Positions 48,020 through 59,619 are shown, numbered from the stretch's first letter. The stretch: 64,000 nucleotides of DNA from Deltaproteobacteria bacterium (GCA_018266075.1 JAFEBB010000008.1:62001-126000); one strand, 5' to 3'. Program-made: numbers and translations. The notes: generated by a model from the letters alone, not told the origin.

Positions 48020-50305
48020 ATGACGGACTCCATACCCAGCTCGAGGTCCAGCATCTGGACCATCCTGGAACGCACCGGCGATCTGCTGGTGCTCCTCCGT
48101 CCCGACGGGACAGTCACCTACGTGAGCGACTCGATCCGCACGCTCCTGGGTATCGACCCTGCCGAGGCCGCCGTCATGCGCGAGATGAAGGGCGTGCCGC
48201 CCGAGGACCAGGCGGTCTGCGCGAAGGCCTTTGCCGAGGTTTGCGCGCAGCCGGGCGCGCGGGTGCACTACGAGTTCCGGGCGCGCCGAGCCGACGGCGC
48301 CACGCTCTGGCTCGAGAGCGTGGCCACCAACCAGCTCCACGATCCCGAGATCGCCAGCATCGTCACCCTCTACCGCGACATCACTGCCCGCAAGGGTGCC
48401 GAGGCAGAGCTGCGCGAGACCCAGCGCCGCATGACCTTTCTGCTCTCGGCGACGTCCGCGGTCACCTATAGCGCCAGCCCGACGGGCGAACACGGGGCGA
48501 CGTTCATCAGCGAGAACGTCCTGGCCATGACCGGCCATACTCCGCAGCAGTACCTGGCGGACCCCACCTTCTGGGTCTCGCACGTTCACCCCGAGGATCG
48601 TCCGTCGGTCCTGGGTGGGATCCCGGCGCTCTTCGAGCTCGGGTACAAGGAGTTCGACTACCGCTTCCTCCACGCCGACGGGAACTACCGCTGGGTGCAC
48701 GACGCCTGCTCGCTGGTGCGCAACCCGGATGGCTCGCCCAAGGAGCTGATCGGCTACTGGGTAGATGTGACGGCGAGGCGGGCCGCCCAGGAGGCGGTGC
48801 GGAGCTCCGAGGAGACGTTCCGCACCCTCATTGAAAACCACCCCGCGGCCATGCTCGTGCACCGCGACGGCAAGATCGTGCGCGCCAACCCGGCCATGGT
48901 CCGCTTGCTCGATTACGCCTCGGCCGAGGAGCTCTTCCTCAAGGAGCCGCTGGAGCTGGTGCACCCGGAGGATCGTGCGTTCGTGCAGGCGCGCATGGAG
49001 AAGAGCCGCGTCACCGGGAGGGCCCCCGCCGCCGAGCAGCGGCTCGTCCGAAAGGATGGGAGCGCCCTGGTGGCCGAGGTGGAGTCAGTCATCCTGAACA
49101 TCGACGGGCGGCAGTCGGCGGTGGTCTTCGCACGCGATCTCACCGAGCGCCGCGAGCTCCTGGCGCGCATGGCCGCTGCGGACCGGATGGTGGCGGTGGG
49201 GATGCTCGCTTCGGGCGTGGCCCACGAGATCAACAACCCGCTGGCCTACCTGATCACCAACCTCAGCTTGCTCGAGCAGGGCGTGCCCGCCTTGCTTCGA
49301 GGTGAGCGCGATGGGCGCAACCGCCTCCGCGCCGACGACGTCCCCCAACTCCTCGCCGACGCCCAGGAGGCCGCGGGGCGCGTGGCAGGCGTGGTGCGCG
49401 ATCTGCGCTCGCTCAGCCATGCCGAGCCGGGCGAGCTGCGACCCACGGACGTGCGCGCTGCGCTTGGCGCCGCCCTGAAGATGGCCCAGAACCTCATTCG
49501 GCACCGGGCCAGGTTGGTGGAGCAGTACGAGGACGTCCCTCCCATCAACGCCGTGGAGGGCCAGCTGGTGCAGGTCTTCCTGAACGTGCTCGTGAACGCG
49601 GCCCAGGCCATTCCCGAAGGTCGGGCGGAACAGCACCGCATCCAGCTCAAGGTCCGCCTCGAGCCCGACCGGAAGGTGGCGGTCGAGATCCACGACACCG
49701 GTGTGGGCATCCCAGCCGAGGCCCTGAGCCGCATCTTCGACCCGTTCTTCACCACCAAGCGCGCGGGCGAGGGCACCGGGCTGGGGCTGGCCATCTGCCA
49801 GCGGCTGGTTCGCGCCTTCGACGGCGACATCCGCGTCTCGAGTGAACCGGGGCAGGGCACCCGGGTGGTGCTTCGGTTTCCACCCGCGCCGGGCACCACC
49901 GTCGGCGCTGCCCAGCACCCGGAGCAACTGCCGGCAACGCCAGGCGGGCGGGTGCTCATCGTGGATGACGAGCCGCGCTTCGGCACCTCCCTGCGGCTCT
50001 TGCTCACGGGCGACTACCAGGTGCGTGCCATGACCGACGCACGCGAAGCCTTGGCGGTGCTCCAGTCGGGCGAGCGCTACGACGCCATCCTCTGCGACCT
50101 GATGATGCCTTGCATGACCGGGATCGAGTTCCACGGCGAGCTGAGCCGGCGGCTGCCCGACCTCGCCCGGCGGGTGATCTTCCTCACTGGTGGCGCCATG
50201 ACCGCCCAGGCGCGAGACTTTCTCGCCCAGACCTCGAACCCCTGCCTCGACAAGCCGGTGACCCCGCAGGTGCTCAAGAGCGCCATCGACGCCGTCATCG
50301 GCTGA
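48020..50305 (+). CDS. Hybrid sensor kinase: three PAS, HisKA, HATPase, receiver
   Basis: 761 residues from ATG 48020, supported by GAGGGG 8-9 nt upstream (an ATG 15 codons earlier lacks one). PAS1 is at about 10-120 (LVLLRPDGTVTYVSDS), PAS2 at 130-255 (a PAS_3-like part with FDYRFLHADGNYRWV), and PAS3 at 260-375. The HisKA box is SGVAHEINNPLAYLI. N box NVLVNAAQAI, DTGVGIPAEALSRIFDPFFTTK and GTGLGLAICQRLV complete the kinase. A receiver follows: IVDDEPRFG, LCDLMMPCMTG, FLTGG, and K in DKPV. It is cytoplasmic and may need a downstream phosphotransfer partner. Confidence 0.93.
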   Translation: MTDSIPSSRSSIWTILERTGDLLVLLRPDGTVTYVSDSIRTLLGIDPAEAAVMREMKGVPPEDQAVCAKAFAEVCAQPGARVHYEFRARRADGATLWLESVATNQLHDPEIASIVTLYRDITARKGAEAELRETQRRMTFLLSATSAVTYSASPTGEHGATFISENVLAMTGHTPQQYLADPTFWVSHVHPEDRPSVLGGIPALFELGYKEFDYRFLHADGNYRWVHDACSLVRNPDGSPKELIGYWVDVTARRAAQEAVRSSEETFRTLIENHPAAMLVHRDGKIVRANPAMVRLLDYASAEELFLKEPLELVHPEDRAFVQARMEKSRVTGRAPAAEQRLVRKDGSALVAEVESVILNIDGRQSAVVFARDLTERRELLARMAAADRMVAVGMLASGVAHEINNPLAYLITNLSLLEQGVPALLRGERDGRNRLRADDVPQLLADAQEAAGRVAGVVRDLRSLSHAEPGELRPTDVRAALGAALKMAQNLIRHRARLVEQYEDVPPINAVEGQLVQVFLNVLVNAAQAIPEGRAEQHRIQLKVRLEPDRKVAVEIHDTGVGIPAEALSRIFDPFFTTKRAGEGTGLGLAICQRLVRAFDGDIRVSSEPGQGTRVVLRFPPAPGTTVGAAQHPEQLPATPGGRVLIVDDEPRFGTSLRLLLTGDYQVRAMTDAREALAVLQSGERYDAILCDLMMPCMTGIEFHGELSRRLPDLARRVIFLTGGAMTAQARDFLAQTSNPCLDKPVTPQVLKSAIDAVIG

Positions 50306-50479
50306 AATCGACGCAGCGCTGCAGCGCGAGTCCGCCACGACGGTGGCTGTGCGTGGCGCTTCCCAGCGCCGACGACCGCGCTGGCCCGCCCCTTGCTCAT
50401 TGCCTCCCGCGAAGCGCCACTCGGCGCTCGCCCTGGCCCGCCTGCGCGCCCCGCGTAGGCCGTTCTCTCGAGGTTCGCG

Positions 50480-51322
50480 ATGCGTCTCGACACCACCCAA
50501 TTCCACGGCGGCGGCAACCCCGTCGCGCACTCCCCGCGGGCGCTCGGCGACGCGCTCGAAAAGCTCGAGTCCTCTCTGCAGGATCGCGCGGCCCAGCTCG
50601 ACCAGCGGCTCCGCGCGCTCTCCAAGCAGAAGGCGGAGATCGCCACGCTGGTGGCGTCGCTGGGGCGGGCAGGTGTGGCCGTCGATGCCACCTGGGAAGC
50701 GGTCTTCGAAGACCCCCGGGTGCGGCCTGACCCGTCGTGCGAGGCGCTCACCGCTGCCGCACGCGAGGCCCACCAGGCCGCGGTGGCCGCATGTGAGCGC
50801 GCCGCCCAGGCGCGCGCCGCCGACCTCGAGCGCCGCGCCCTCACGGCGGCCGAGCTCGAGTCCCAGGCGGCGGAGCTCGCGGCCCGCGCGCGAGAGCTCC
50901 TCGCCCAGGTGACCGCGCCGCAGGTGGCCAAGACGGTCATCTCCGCGCCCGCGGCCAAGCCGAGCCGCCCGCCTGTCGCGGCCGACGAGCGCCGGACGCA
51001 TGCTCGGACGCGCTTCGAGGCCAAGGTCGACTTCGAGAGCGACCACAACTTCTTCACCGGCTTCTCCAGCGACATCTCCGAAGGCGGGCTGTTCATCGCC
51101 ACGGTGAACCTGCTCCCCATCGGCTCGCGGGTGGACGTGACCTTCAGCATCGGCGAGGGCCCCTCGGTCTCGGTGACGGGCACGGTGCGCTGGATGCGGG
51201 AGATCCTCGACGACGCCGCGGTGATGCCCGGCATCGGTGTGCAGTTCGACGCCCTCCCCGAAAACGTCCGCAGCGGGATCCATCAGTTCATCGGCGCCCG
51301 CGATCCCCTGTTCATGGCCTGA
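50480..51322 (+). CDS. Coiled-coil plus PilZ domain protein (TIGR02266-like)
   Basis: 280 residues. Residues 20-155 are helical and Ala/Glu/Arg-rich (coiled coil). After a Pro-rich hinge comes a PilZ domain: RRTHARTRFEAKVDF (RxxxR) and FSSDISEGGLFIAT (DxSxxG), ending with VMPGIGVQFDAL. PilZ domains of this kind are common in myxobacteria and may bind cyclic di-GMP. It is likely a motility or cell-surface regulator (inference). Followed by the TM/TPR-like gene 36 nt later. Confidence 0.85.
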   Translation: MRLDTTQFHGGGNPVAHSPRALGDALEKLESSLQDRAAQLDQRLRALSKQKAEIATLVASLGRAGVAVDATWEAVFEDPRVRPDPSCEALTAAAREAHQAAVAACERAAQARAADLERRALTAAELESQAAELAARARELLAQVTAPQVAKTVISAPAAKPSRPPVAADERRTHARTRFEAKVDFESDHNFFTGFSSDISEGGLFIATVNLLPIGSRVDVTFSIGEGPSVSVTGTVRWMREILDDAAVMPGIGVQFDALPENVRSGIHQFIGARDPLFMA

Positions 51323-51357
51323 GCCGTCCAAACCACCGCTTCAATCCGGAGGCACCC

Positions 51358-52113
51358 ATGTCGAAGTCATCGGAAGCAGTTTCCCTCACGATCTGGCCCG
51401 ACGGCGCGAGCGCTCCGGGAGAGGTGCTCATCCGGGAGGCCGTGTCCGGCGAGCAGCCGCCGGGGCGCACCTCGACCAAAGCCGCCTTGGCACGTGTGGA
51501 GACGGCGCCCATGCAAGCCGAGCCTCCGACGCGGATCGGCCCCGCGGTGGTCGCGACCCCAGCCGGCGCCGACGAGGTCATGGAGGACACCCGGCCGGGA
51601 AACCGGGTCGTGCCTCCGACCGTGGGCATGTCGGCGCCACCGGGCCGAGCCCCCGAGAGCTCGGGTGCGCTCGGCGTGATCGTGGGCATGGGGGTCGCGC
51701 TGGCGGTGGGGGTGCTCATCGGGCTCCAGCTCGCCCCGAAGCTCTTTCCACCCCTGCCGCCACCGGAGCGCGCGGCGGTGGCCACCTACCTCGAGGGTGC
51801 CGAGGTCCTGGTGCAGCAGAAGCGCTACGAAGGGGCGAAGGACCTCCTCGATCGAGCGCGGGCGCTCCACACCGCGGATCCAGCGCTCAACGTGAAGCTG
51901 GTGGGGCTCTCCGACCATGTGGGCATCGAGGTCACGGAGCTGCGGCTGCGCCGGGCGCTGGCCCTGGGTGATGTGGACACAGCACGCAAGGAGCTCATGA
52001 AGCTGGCCGACTCGGCGGCGGCGCCGGAGCGGGTGAGCAACCTGCGCCAAGCGATCGAGGATGCGTCGAAGGGCGCGCCGGCCAATGCGAAGACCGCCGA
52101 CGCCGCCGGATGA
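51358..52113 (+). CDS. Single-TM protein with TPR-like C-terminus
   Basis: 251 residues. GGAGG lies about 6 nt before the ATG. Residues 1-100 are disordered, with Pro-rich repeats. The TM is at about 103-125 (ALGVIVGMGVALAVGVLIGLQLA). The C-terminal region has TPR-like helices (AAVATYLEGAEVLVQQKRYEGAKDLLDRARALH, LRLRRALALGDVDTARKELMKL). There is no enzyme motif. It may be a membrane-tethered scaffold co-expressed with the PilZ protein. Confidence 0.7.
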   Translation: MSKSSEAVSLTIWPDGASAPGEVLIREAVSGEQPPGRTSTKAALARVETAPMQAEPPTRIGPAVVATPAGADEVMEDTRPGNRVVPPTVGMSAPPGRAPESSGALGVIVGMGVALAVGVLIGLQLAPKLFPPLPPPERAAVATYLEGAEVLVQQKRYEGAKDLLDRARALHTADPALNVKLVGLSDHVGIEVTELRLRRALALGDVDTARKELMKLADSAAAPERVSNLRQAIEDASKGAPANAKTADAAG

Positions 52114-52186
52114 TCCTCCCGCTCACTGGACTCGCCTTCCCCGGGTGAGACGGGCTGCGAAGGGGGGCGCGAAACGGGAGCGGTTT

Positions 52187-53603
<1,417 letters not shown>

Positions 53604-53611
<8 letters not shown>

Positions 53612-55172
53612 GGTTGTTTCTCGTGACGGCGCCTTTCGTGCGCGACGCTGGCCGCGCCGAGGCCGCCGTTCCATCGAATACGGAGCGGACCTTCGCGGCG
53701 AGCAGCTCGGGGGTGAACGGCTTCTGGAGATAGGGCGCGCCCGAGTCGAAGACCTCGTCGTGCACCACCGGGCCACCGGTGTAGCCGGACATGAAGAGGA
53801 CGCGAAGCCCCGGCCTCGTCGCAAGCAGCCGATCGGCGACCGCCTTCCCGTTCATTCCGGGCATCACCAGGTCCGTGATGAGCAGATCGATCCGGCCGGT
53901 GTGGCGCTCAGCCAGCGCCAGGGCCTCCTCCGGGCCGGCGGCCTCCAGGAGCGTGTACCCCGCCCCGCGCAAGATGCGCAGCAGGACGGCGCGCACCGCG
54001 GGGTCGTCCTCGACCACGAGGACCACGCCGCTTCCCTTGGGCAGCGCCTGCTGCAGCGCCGCGGTGTCCACGAGCTCGGGCTGCTCCCCCATCCGCGGGA
54101 TGAGGACGGTGAAGGTGGTGCCTGCTCCTTCCGTGCTCTTCACCACGATGTCGCCGCCGAGCTGCTGGACGATCCCGTAGATGGTCGAGAGCCCGAGCCC
54201 CGTGCCCTTACCGGGCGGTTTGGTGGTGAAAAACGGCTCGAAGAGCCGCGCCTGGATGTCTTGGCTCATCCCCGTGCCGGTGTCGGACACCGCCATCAGC
54301 ACGTAGTGGCCCGGCTGAGCCCCGAGATGGCCACGACTGTTGGTGCCGAGCAGCACATCGGCGGTCTCCACGGTGATGGTGCCTCCCCGGGGCATCGCGT
54401 CGCGCGCGTTCACCGCAAGGTTGAGGATGATTTGCTCGATGCACCCCTTGTCGGCGCGCACCAGACCGAGGCCAGGCAGCGGGTTGAGGACCAGGTCGAT
54501 GTCCTCGCCGAGCAGGCGGACCATCATCTCCCGCATCTCGCCAAGGACCTCGTTGAGGTCGAGGGGCTCGGGGTCGAAGACCTGCTTCCGGCTCACGGCG
54601 AGGAGCTGTTTGGTCAACGCCGCCGCGCGCTCGGCCGAGGCCATGACCTGCTTCACGTCGGGCTGGCTGGGGTGCTCCGGGCCGATGTCCTCCTGCACGA
54701 AGCGGCAGAAGCTGAGCACGGCGGTGAGGATGTTGTTGAAGTCGTGCGCCACCCCGCCGGCGAGCCGGCCAATGGCCTCCATCTTCTGCGACTGGCGGAG
54801 CTGCCGCTCGAGCTCGATGCGCTCCGACACGTCGACCGAGAAGATCACCACACCCTCGGGGCACGGCTCGATGTGCAGCTCGAACCAGGTCTTCGTGCCG
54901 TCCGAGCGGGTGAACTCGTTGGTGACCTTGCGAGCTGTCCGCTCGGTCATGCAGGTGCCGACCGCTTGAAGGAACTCGGTCCTCGCCAGCTGAGGGAATA
55001 CCTCCAGCATCGTCCGGCCCAGGAAGTCCTCCCTTCGCAGATTGGCCTGTCGACACACGGCGGTGTTGACGAAGAGGTACCGCCACTCGGAGCTCAGGAT
55101 CTGGACGCCCTCTTGAACCGAGTCCAGCGCCGAGGCCAACCGGTCGCTCGGAACTGCAGGCTCCAACCCCAT
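53604..55172 (-). CDS. PAS histidine kinase with C-terminal receiver
   Basis: 522 residues. PAS domain at about 10-130 (VQEGVQILSSEWRYLFVN). HisKA with GGVAHDFNNILTAVLSF, N box NLAVNARDAMP, DTGTGMSQDIQARLFEPFFTTK and GTGLGLSTIYGIV. Receiver at about 385-505 with VVEDDPAVRA, LLITDLVMPGMNG, MSGY, and K in QKPF. No TM segment. It probably phosphorylates the overlapping NtrC-type regulator, whose start lies 8 nt inside this gene. Confidence 0.94.
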
Positions 55173-55617
55173 GTCATGCCCCCAGGTGGTGTCGTCTCAG
55201 GACGCCAGATCGCGCCTTGGCGATTGGGCGAGCCGTGCTTCGACCCAGACACTGTAACGCAGTCGCAAGATTCAAGTTACTTCCTGGAATTAATACTCTT
55301 TTGGGGCGCGCAAGTTTGTGCTCGAACACCTGTCCGGGTCAGAGCCCTTTAGGGTTGTAGGGGCGAATGCGTCGCGCCGCGACCTGAGGCCGACGAGACC
55401 GAGAATCCAGGCTCGAAGCCGGTGCGGCCGAACGATCAGGCCCTCGTCAACTCGAGTGAAGCCTGGGGTGGGCCCGCATGGGTCATGGGCGCCCCGCTGG
55501 CCAGCACTTCGGTCCGGCGTGACCCACCGCCGGCGTTCGCAAGGGCCGAGACTTCCGAGCGAAGGCCTGCGGCACACCCCGTGCTCTTCCGGCTGCTGAC
55601 TGCCACCGGAGGAACCC
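55173..55617. other. Divergent intergenic region, AT-rich patch
   Basis: 445 bp between the kinase gene (minus) and the metalloprotease gene (plus). About 55265-55320 is AT-rich (TTACTTCCTGGAATTAATAC...TTTGTG), the most AT-rich patch in this part of the window, and likely holds promoters. I looked for a sigma-54 -24/-12 site and found no convincing match. No gene seen. Confidence 0.45.
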
Positions 55618-56739
55618 GTGCGACGCGCTCTCGTCATCCTCATCGCCCTGGCCGCACCCTGGACGGCTCACGCCTACGACCTGGAGCAGGCCTCGGACGG
55701 CGCGCCGGTCCGATGGGCCAGCGGCTTCACGCTCTACGTGGATGCGAGCTCGCGAAACGTCTCCGCGAGCGACGTGATGGCAGCGGCCACAGCAGCCGGT
55801 GCGCAGTGGTCGAAGGCCGCAGCGGTTGACGTGGAGGTCCAGTCGGAGCCGCAGCATGGCGAGCCCGGCTACGACCCCGAGCACGCCGAGGGAAACCGGA
55901 GCGAGGTCATCTTCGTGGAGAGCGACTGGGAGTACGACATGGACGTGGCGGCCACCACGCTGGTCACCACCGACACCGTGACCCACCAGATCGTGGACGC
56001 GGACATCCTGGTGAACGAGGACCAGAACCGCTTCGACGTCCTCCCCGCCAACTCGAAGCCCGGGTACGGCCTGGAGCTCGACCTCCAGGGCTGCCTCACC
56101 CACGAGCTCGGGCACGCGCTCGGTCTGGCGCACAGCGCGGGCCACGCCGAGGCGACCATGTTTGCGGGTACGGAGGTCGGCGAGATCAGCAAGCGGGAGC
56201 TGGCGCCAGACGACGTGGACGGCGTTCAGTTCCTCTACGGCACGCCGGGGTCGCCCAAGACGCCCTGCGCGGCGGGCTGCACCGCGGGGCTGGGTCCCGA
56301 TGGCGTCGCGTCCCTCCTCGCCGCGCTCTCGGCGCTCGCGAGCGCCCGCCGCCGTCGCCGCGCGCGCATGCTCGCTTGCGGTTTGGTGTTCGCTGGATTG
56401 ACCCTCGCGGTGGCGGCGACGGCCTGGGCCGACGAGGGCTCACGTTCCCCGCGCCCGGCGGAGAACGTGGAGAAGGTGCTCGCGGGCCAGGTCACCCACA
56501 CCGTGTCCAGGTGGCAGGGCGGGCGCATCTACACCGACGTCGAGGTCGAGGTGGCGACCTGCTCCTCTGGCTCGTGCGATTCCGTGGAGACCTATCGCGT
56601 GCCCGGCGGGACGGTGGGTCGGCTCCAGCAGCAGCTCGGCGACGTCCACGTGCCCGCGCCCGGTGAGGATGTGCAGGTCTCCCTGGCGCGAGCGCGCGAC
56701 GGTCACCTCCGGCCGCTCGTCGCGGCGTCGCACCGCTGA
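55618..56739 (+). CDS. Matrixin-like metalloprotease fused to a second exported domain
   Basis: 373 residues from a GTG with GGAGG 5 nt upstream. Signal MRRALVILIALAAPWTAHA. Zinc site HELGHALGLAH (H162, E163, H166, H172) and the Met-turn-like ATMFAG mark a matrixin/metzincin protease. Residues 217-250 read like a MYXO-CTERM tail: two Cys, a hydrophobic segment and RRRRRAR. The frame then continues from M251 with a second signal-like stretch (MLACGLVFAGLTLAVAATAWA) and about 100 residues with a beta-sandwich-like pattern, two cysteines, and GQVTHTVSRWQGGRIYTDVEV. It may be a two-part precursor or a fusion by loss of a stop. Confidence 0.85.
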   Translation: MRRALVILIALAAPWTAHAYDLEQASDGAPVRWASGFTLYVDASSRNVSASDVMAAATAAGAQWSKAAAVDVEVQSEPQHGEPGYDPEHAEGNRSEVIFVESDWEYDMDVAATTLVTTDTVTHQIVDADILVNEDQNRFDVLPANSKPGYGLELDLQGCLTHELGHALGLAHSAGHAEATMFAGTEVGEISKRELAPDDVDGVQFLYGTPGSPKTPCAAGCTAGLGPDGVASLLAALSALASARRRRRARMLACGLVFAGLTLAVAATAWADEGSRSPRPAENVEKVLAGQVTHTVSRWQGGRIYTDVEVEVATCSSGSCDSVETYRVPGGTVGRLQQQLGDVHVPAPGEDVQVSLARARDGHLRPLVAASHR

Positions 56740-56776
56740 AGACGAAGCACTTCACGCTGTCACTGCGGCGGGCTCG

Positions 56777-56805
56777 AGCGACCCTCGGGTCCGCTGCGCG
56801 TTTTT
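56777..56805 (+). terminator. Possible intrinsic terminator
   Basis: AGCGACC...GGGTCCGCT forms a short stem with one bulge, followed by GCGCGTTTTTC. It lies 37 nt after the metalloprotease stop. Confidence 0.4.
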
Positions 56806-56983
56806 CTCCGTTCGGTCGCAGGGCCCGCGAGGACGCGGCGACCCCCTGGGTCGACGCGGACCCGCTCCGCATCGGAACGCGTTGCGGTGTGGCCGAGGAA
56901 GAACGCGGCGTTGTCAGCGATCGCGGGCGAAACGCGCGGCGGCACCGCCTTTGCTCTGGAGCAGGTCATCCCAGGAGGAACCC

Positions 56984-57577
56984 ATGAACGACGCTCCCGA
57001 GCAGCTCCCGGCCGCGAACACCGAACCGGAGAAAGAGCAGTCCTGCCGCTCCATCCTCATCGTCGACGACGAGGAGTTCGTGCGGAACGCCCTCCGGCGC
57101 GCCCTGCGCAGGGAGGGCTACCAGCTCCACTTCGCCGACGGCCCGGAGGCGGGCCTGGAGCTGCTCAAGCAGACCCCCGTCGACCTGGTGATGAGCGACC
57201 AGATGATGCCCGGCATGACCGGCACCGAGTTCCTGAGCCTGGTGCGCGACCGCTGCCCGGACACGGTGCGCATCCTCCTCACCGGCCACGCCGACATGGA
57301 CGTCGCCATCAAGGCCATCAACCACGGCGAGATCTACCGCTTCCTCTCCAAGCCCTGGGACGACCTCGAGCTCAAGCTCACCCTGTACCTGGCCTTCGAG
57401 CGGCTCGCCCTGGAGCGGCAGAACCGCCGCCTGCTCTTCCAGCTCCGGCGGCAGCAGATCTTCCTGGGCGCCCTGGAGCGCGAGCACCCCGGCATCCTCC
57501 AGGTGGTGCGCGACGAGAGGGGAGCGATCGTCCTCTCGGAAGACGAGCTCTCCAAGGCCACCGCCGCAGCCATCTGA
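56984..57577 (+). CDS. Response regulator with helical C-terminus
   Basis: 197 residues from ATG 56984, with AGGAGG 6 nt upstream. Receiver at about 22-140: IVDDEEFVR, VMSDQMMPGMTG, LLTGHADM, and K in LSKPW. The tail is helical (FERLALERQNRRLLFQLRRQQ) with a C-terminal ...DELSKATAAAI and no DNA-binding or catalytic domain. It resembles RpfG-type or coupling receivers, but without HD-GYP. It precedes the GAF/PAS kinase by 20 nt and should be its partner. Confidence 0.9.
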   Translation: MNDAPEQLPAANTEPEKEQSCRSILIVDDEEFVRNALRRALRREGYQLHFADGPEAGLELLKQTPVDLVMSDQMMPGMTGTEFLSLVRDRCPDTVRILLTGHADMDVAIKAINHGEIYRFLSKPWDDLELKLTLYLAFERLALERQNRRLLFQLRRQQIFLGALEREHPGILQVVRDERGAIVLSEDELSKATAAAI

Positions 57578-57597
57578 GTGGATGAGGGTCCACATTC

Positions 57598-59619
57598 ATG
57601 ACCGCCGAGCGCCTCCCCGTTCTCCTCGCCGACGGTCCCCGCCTGCGGGCCAGCGCCGCGCGGCCGCTGCTGGATGCGGCCGGCTTCTTGAGTCGGCCCT
57701 TTCGCGGCGAGCGGCAAGGGCCCGCGCTCATCCTGGTCGACCCCGAACGCCACGACGCCCGCGCGCTCCTCGAGGCCCCCGAGGCCGAATCGCAGCTCCG
57801 GGCAGTGGCCTTGCCCGAGGACTCTCGGCTCCTGCAGCGCTGCCTCGACCAAGCCGCACAGGGGCTGGGCCAACCCGACCTGGCGCAGGCGGCGCAGATC
57901 ACCGCCATCGTGAGCGAGCTCTCGGGGCTGGCCGACCTGAATGCGGTGCTGCGGCTGGTGACCGTCCGCGCGCGGCAGCTCGTCGACGCCGAAGGGGCCA
58001 CGGTCTTCCTCGTCGACTACGACCAGGGCGAGCTGGTGGTCCGCGCCGCCGAGGGCGGGACCGGCGTGCAGCTGGTGGAGACCCGCAGCAGCCTGGGGCA
58101 GGGGATCGCGGGCTCGGTGGTGCAGAGCCTCCGCCCGCTCCTGGTGAATGCGCCCGCCGAGGATCCGCGCTTCGACGCCACCAACGATCGGCGCACCGGC
58201 TTCGTGACCCGCAACCTGGCAGCGGTGCCCATCTTCTGGCACGGGCGCCTCGTGGGCGTGTTGGAGGCGGTGAACCGCAACGGCGGCCCCTTCAGCGAAG
58301 CCGACCTGCGCGCGCTGGTCACCCTGGCACAGCACGTGGGCATCGCCGTGAACCACACCCGCGCCGCCGAAGCCCTGGTGGCCACCGCCTGGGCGGCGCG
58401 GCAGCGCTCGCAGGATCTGGAGACCCTGGTGCGGGAGCGGACCGATGTCCTCACCCGCGCCAAGAGGGAGTGGGAGCAGACCTTCGACGCCATCGCCGAG
58501 CCGATGGCGGTGATGGACGGCTTCGTCATTCGCCGCGCCAACAAGGCCTACGCGCGGCGGGCGGGGCTTCTCATCAATGAGGTCCCGGGCCGCACCTGCT
58601 ATCGCCTCCTGGGGCGGACGGCGCCGTGCCCGAACTGCCCGCTTGCGCGGACCCCGCCAGGCACCAACGGCGAGGTAGAGCTCCACTCCGGGCGATTGGA
58701 GGCGATCTCCGGCTTCGCCCTCGCCGACGGCGGCACGATCGCGCACTACCGCGACGTCACCTTGGAGCGCGCGCTCGAGGCCAAGCTCCGCGCTGTCGAT
58801 CGCCTGGCCGCGGTGGGTCAGCTCGCCGCCGGCGCGGCGCACGAGATCAACAACCCGGTGGGCTTCGTCTCCTCGAACTTGGTGACGCTGAGCAGCTACC
58901 TCACCGATCTCGCGGGCGTGGCCAACCGTGCGGCGCTGGCCGGAAGGCTGGCCGCGGTCGGCGACCTCAAGGGCGCGGCGGCGCTCTTCGTTTCCGACGA
59001 GGTGGACGTGGACATCGAAGAGACGGTCACCGAGGTCATGGCCCTGGTGACGGAGAGCCGCTCTGGGCTGGAGCGGGTGACCAACATCGTCCGGGCGCTG
59101 AAGGAGCTGGCCAAACAGGAGGTCCAGACCGCGCCCGAGCGGGTGTCGGTCTCCACCCTCGTGGACACCGTGCGCCGGCAGCTCGCGCCCCTGCACCCCA
59201 AGGTGCGCGCGAGCTGGCGCCACCGGACCGACGTGCCCGTGGTCTGCCAGCCCCTCCATGTGGAGCGGGCGCTGGCCGCAGTGGTGAAGAACGCGCTCCA
59301 GGCCGCCCAGCAGGGCGGCGGGAACGTGGAGCTCTCCGTGGAGGCCATGGGGAGCGAGGTGCGCGTCACCGTGGCCGACGACGGCCCGGGCATCCCCGAT
59401 TCCATTCGGATGAAGGTCTTCGAGCCCTTCTTCACCACCCGCGGTGTAGGCGGCGGCGTGGGCCTGGGCCTCACGGCGGCCTACGGGATCGTGGCCCGCC
59501 ATGGAGGCCGCATCGAGCTCGTGCCCCGGCAGGGTGGCGGCACCCTCGCGGTGATCGTGTTCCCCGCGGCCGCGAACGCTCCGGAGAGCGCTCTGGGCCT
59601 CGACGAGTCCGCGGCTTGA
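57598..59619 (+). CDS. Sensor histidine kinase: N-terminal pseudo-receiver-like, GAF, PAS, HisKA, HATPase
   Basis: 673 residues. Residues 1-85 resemble a receiver without the acidic pocket. The GAF domain is at about 105-255 (ATVFLVDYDQGELVVRAAEGG, GIAGSVVQSLRPLLV). The PAS domain spans 295-395 and carries CYRLLGRTAPCPNCPLA, a cysteine motif of PAS domains that may hold a cofactor. HisKA box AAGAAHEINNPVGFVSSNL, N box VVKNALQAA, ADDGPGIPDSIRMKVFEPFFTT and VGLGLTAAYGIV are intact. It is soluble and partners the upstream receiver. Confidence 0.93.
   Translation: MTAERLPVLLADGPRLRASAARPLLDAAGFLSRPFRGERQGPALILVDPERHDARALLEAPEAESQLRAVALPEDSRLLQRCLDQAAQGLGQPDLAQAAQITAIVSELSGLADLNAVLRLVTVRARQLVDAEGATVFLVDYDQGELVVRAAEGGTGVQLVETRSSLGQGIAGSVVQSLRPLLVNAPAEDPRFDATNDRRTGFVTRNLAAVPIFWHGRLVGVLEAVNRNGGPFSEADLRALVTLAQHVGIAVNHTRAAEALVATAWAARQRSQDLETLVRERTDVLTRAKREWEQTFDAIAEPMAVMDGFVIRRANKAYARRAGLLINEVPGRTCYRLLGRTAPCPNCPLARTPPGTNGEVELHSGRLEAISGFALADGGTIAHYRDVTLERALEAKLRAVDRLAAVGQLAAGAAHEINNPVGFVSSNLVTLSSYLTDLAGVANRAALAGRLAAVGDLKGAAALFVSDEVDVDIEETVTEVMALVTESRSGLERVTNIVRALKELAKQEVQTAPERVSVSTLVDTVRRQLAPLHPKVRASWRHRTDVPVVCQPLHVERALAAVVKNALQAAQQGGGNVELSVEAMGSEVRVTVADDGPGIPDSIRMKVFEPFFTTRGVGGGVGLGLTAAYGIVARHGGRIELVPRQGGGTLAVIVFPAAANAPESALGLDESAA

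Noticed and set aside
55260-55330. Sigma-54 promoter for the kinase/NtrC-type operon
   Set aside because: The best match (CGAGCACAAACTTGCG on the minus strand) lacks the -24 GG pair at correct spacing.
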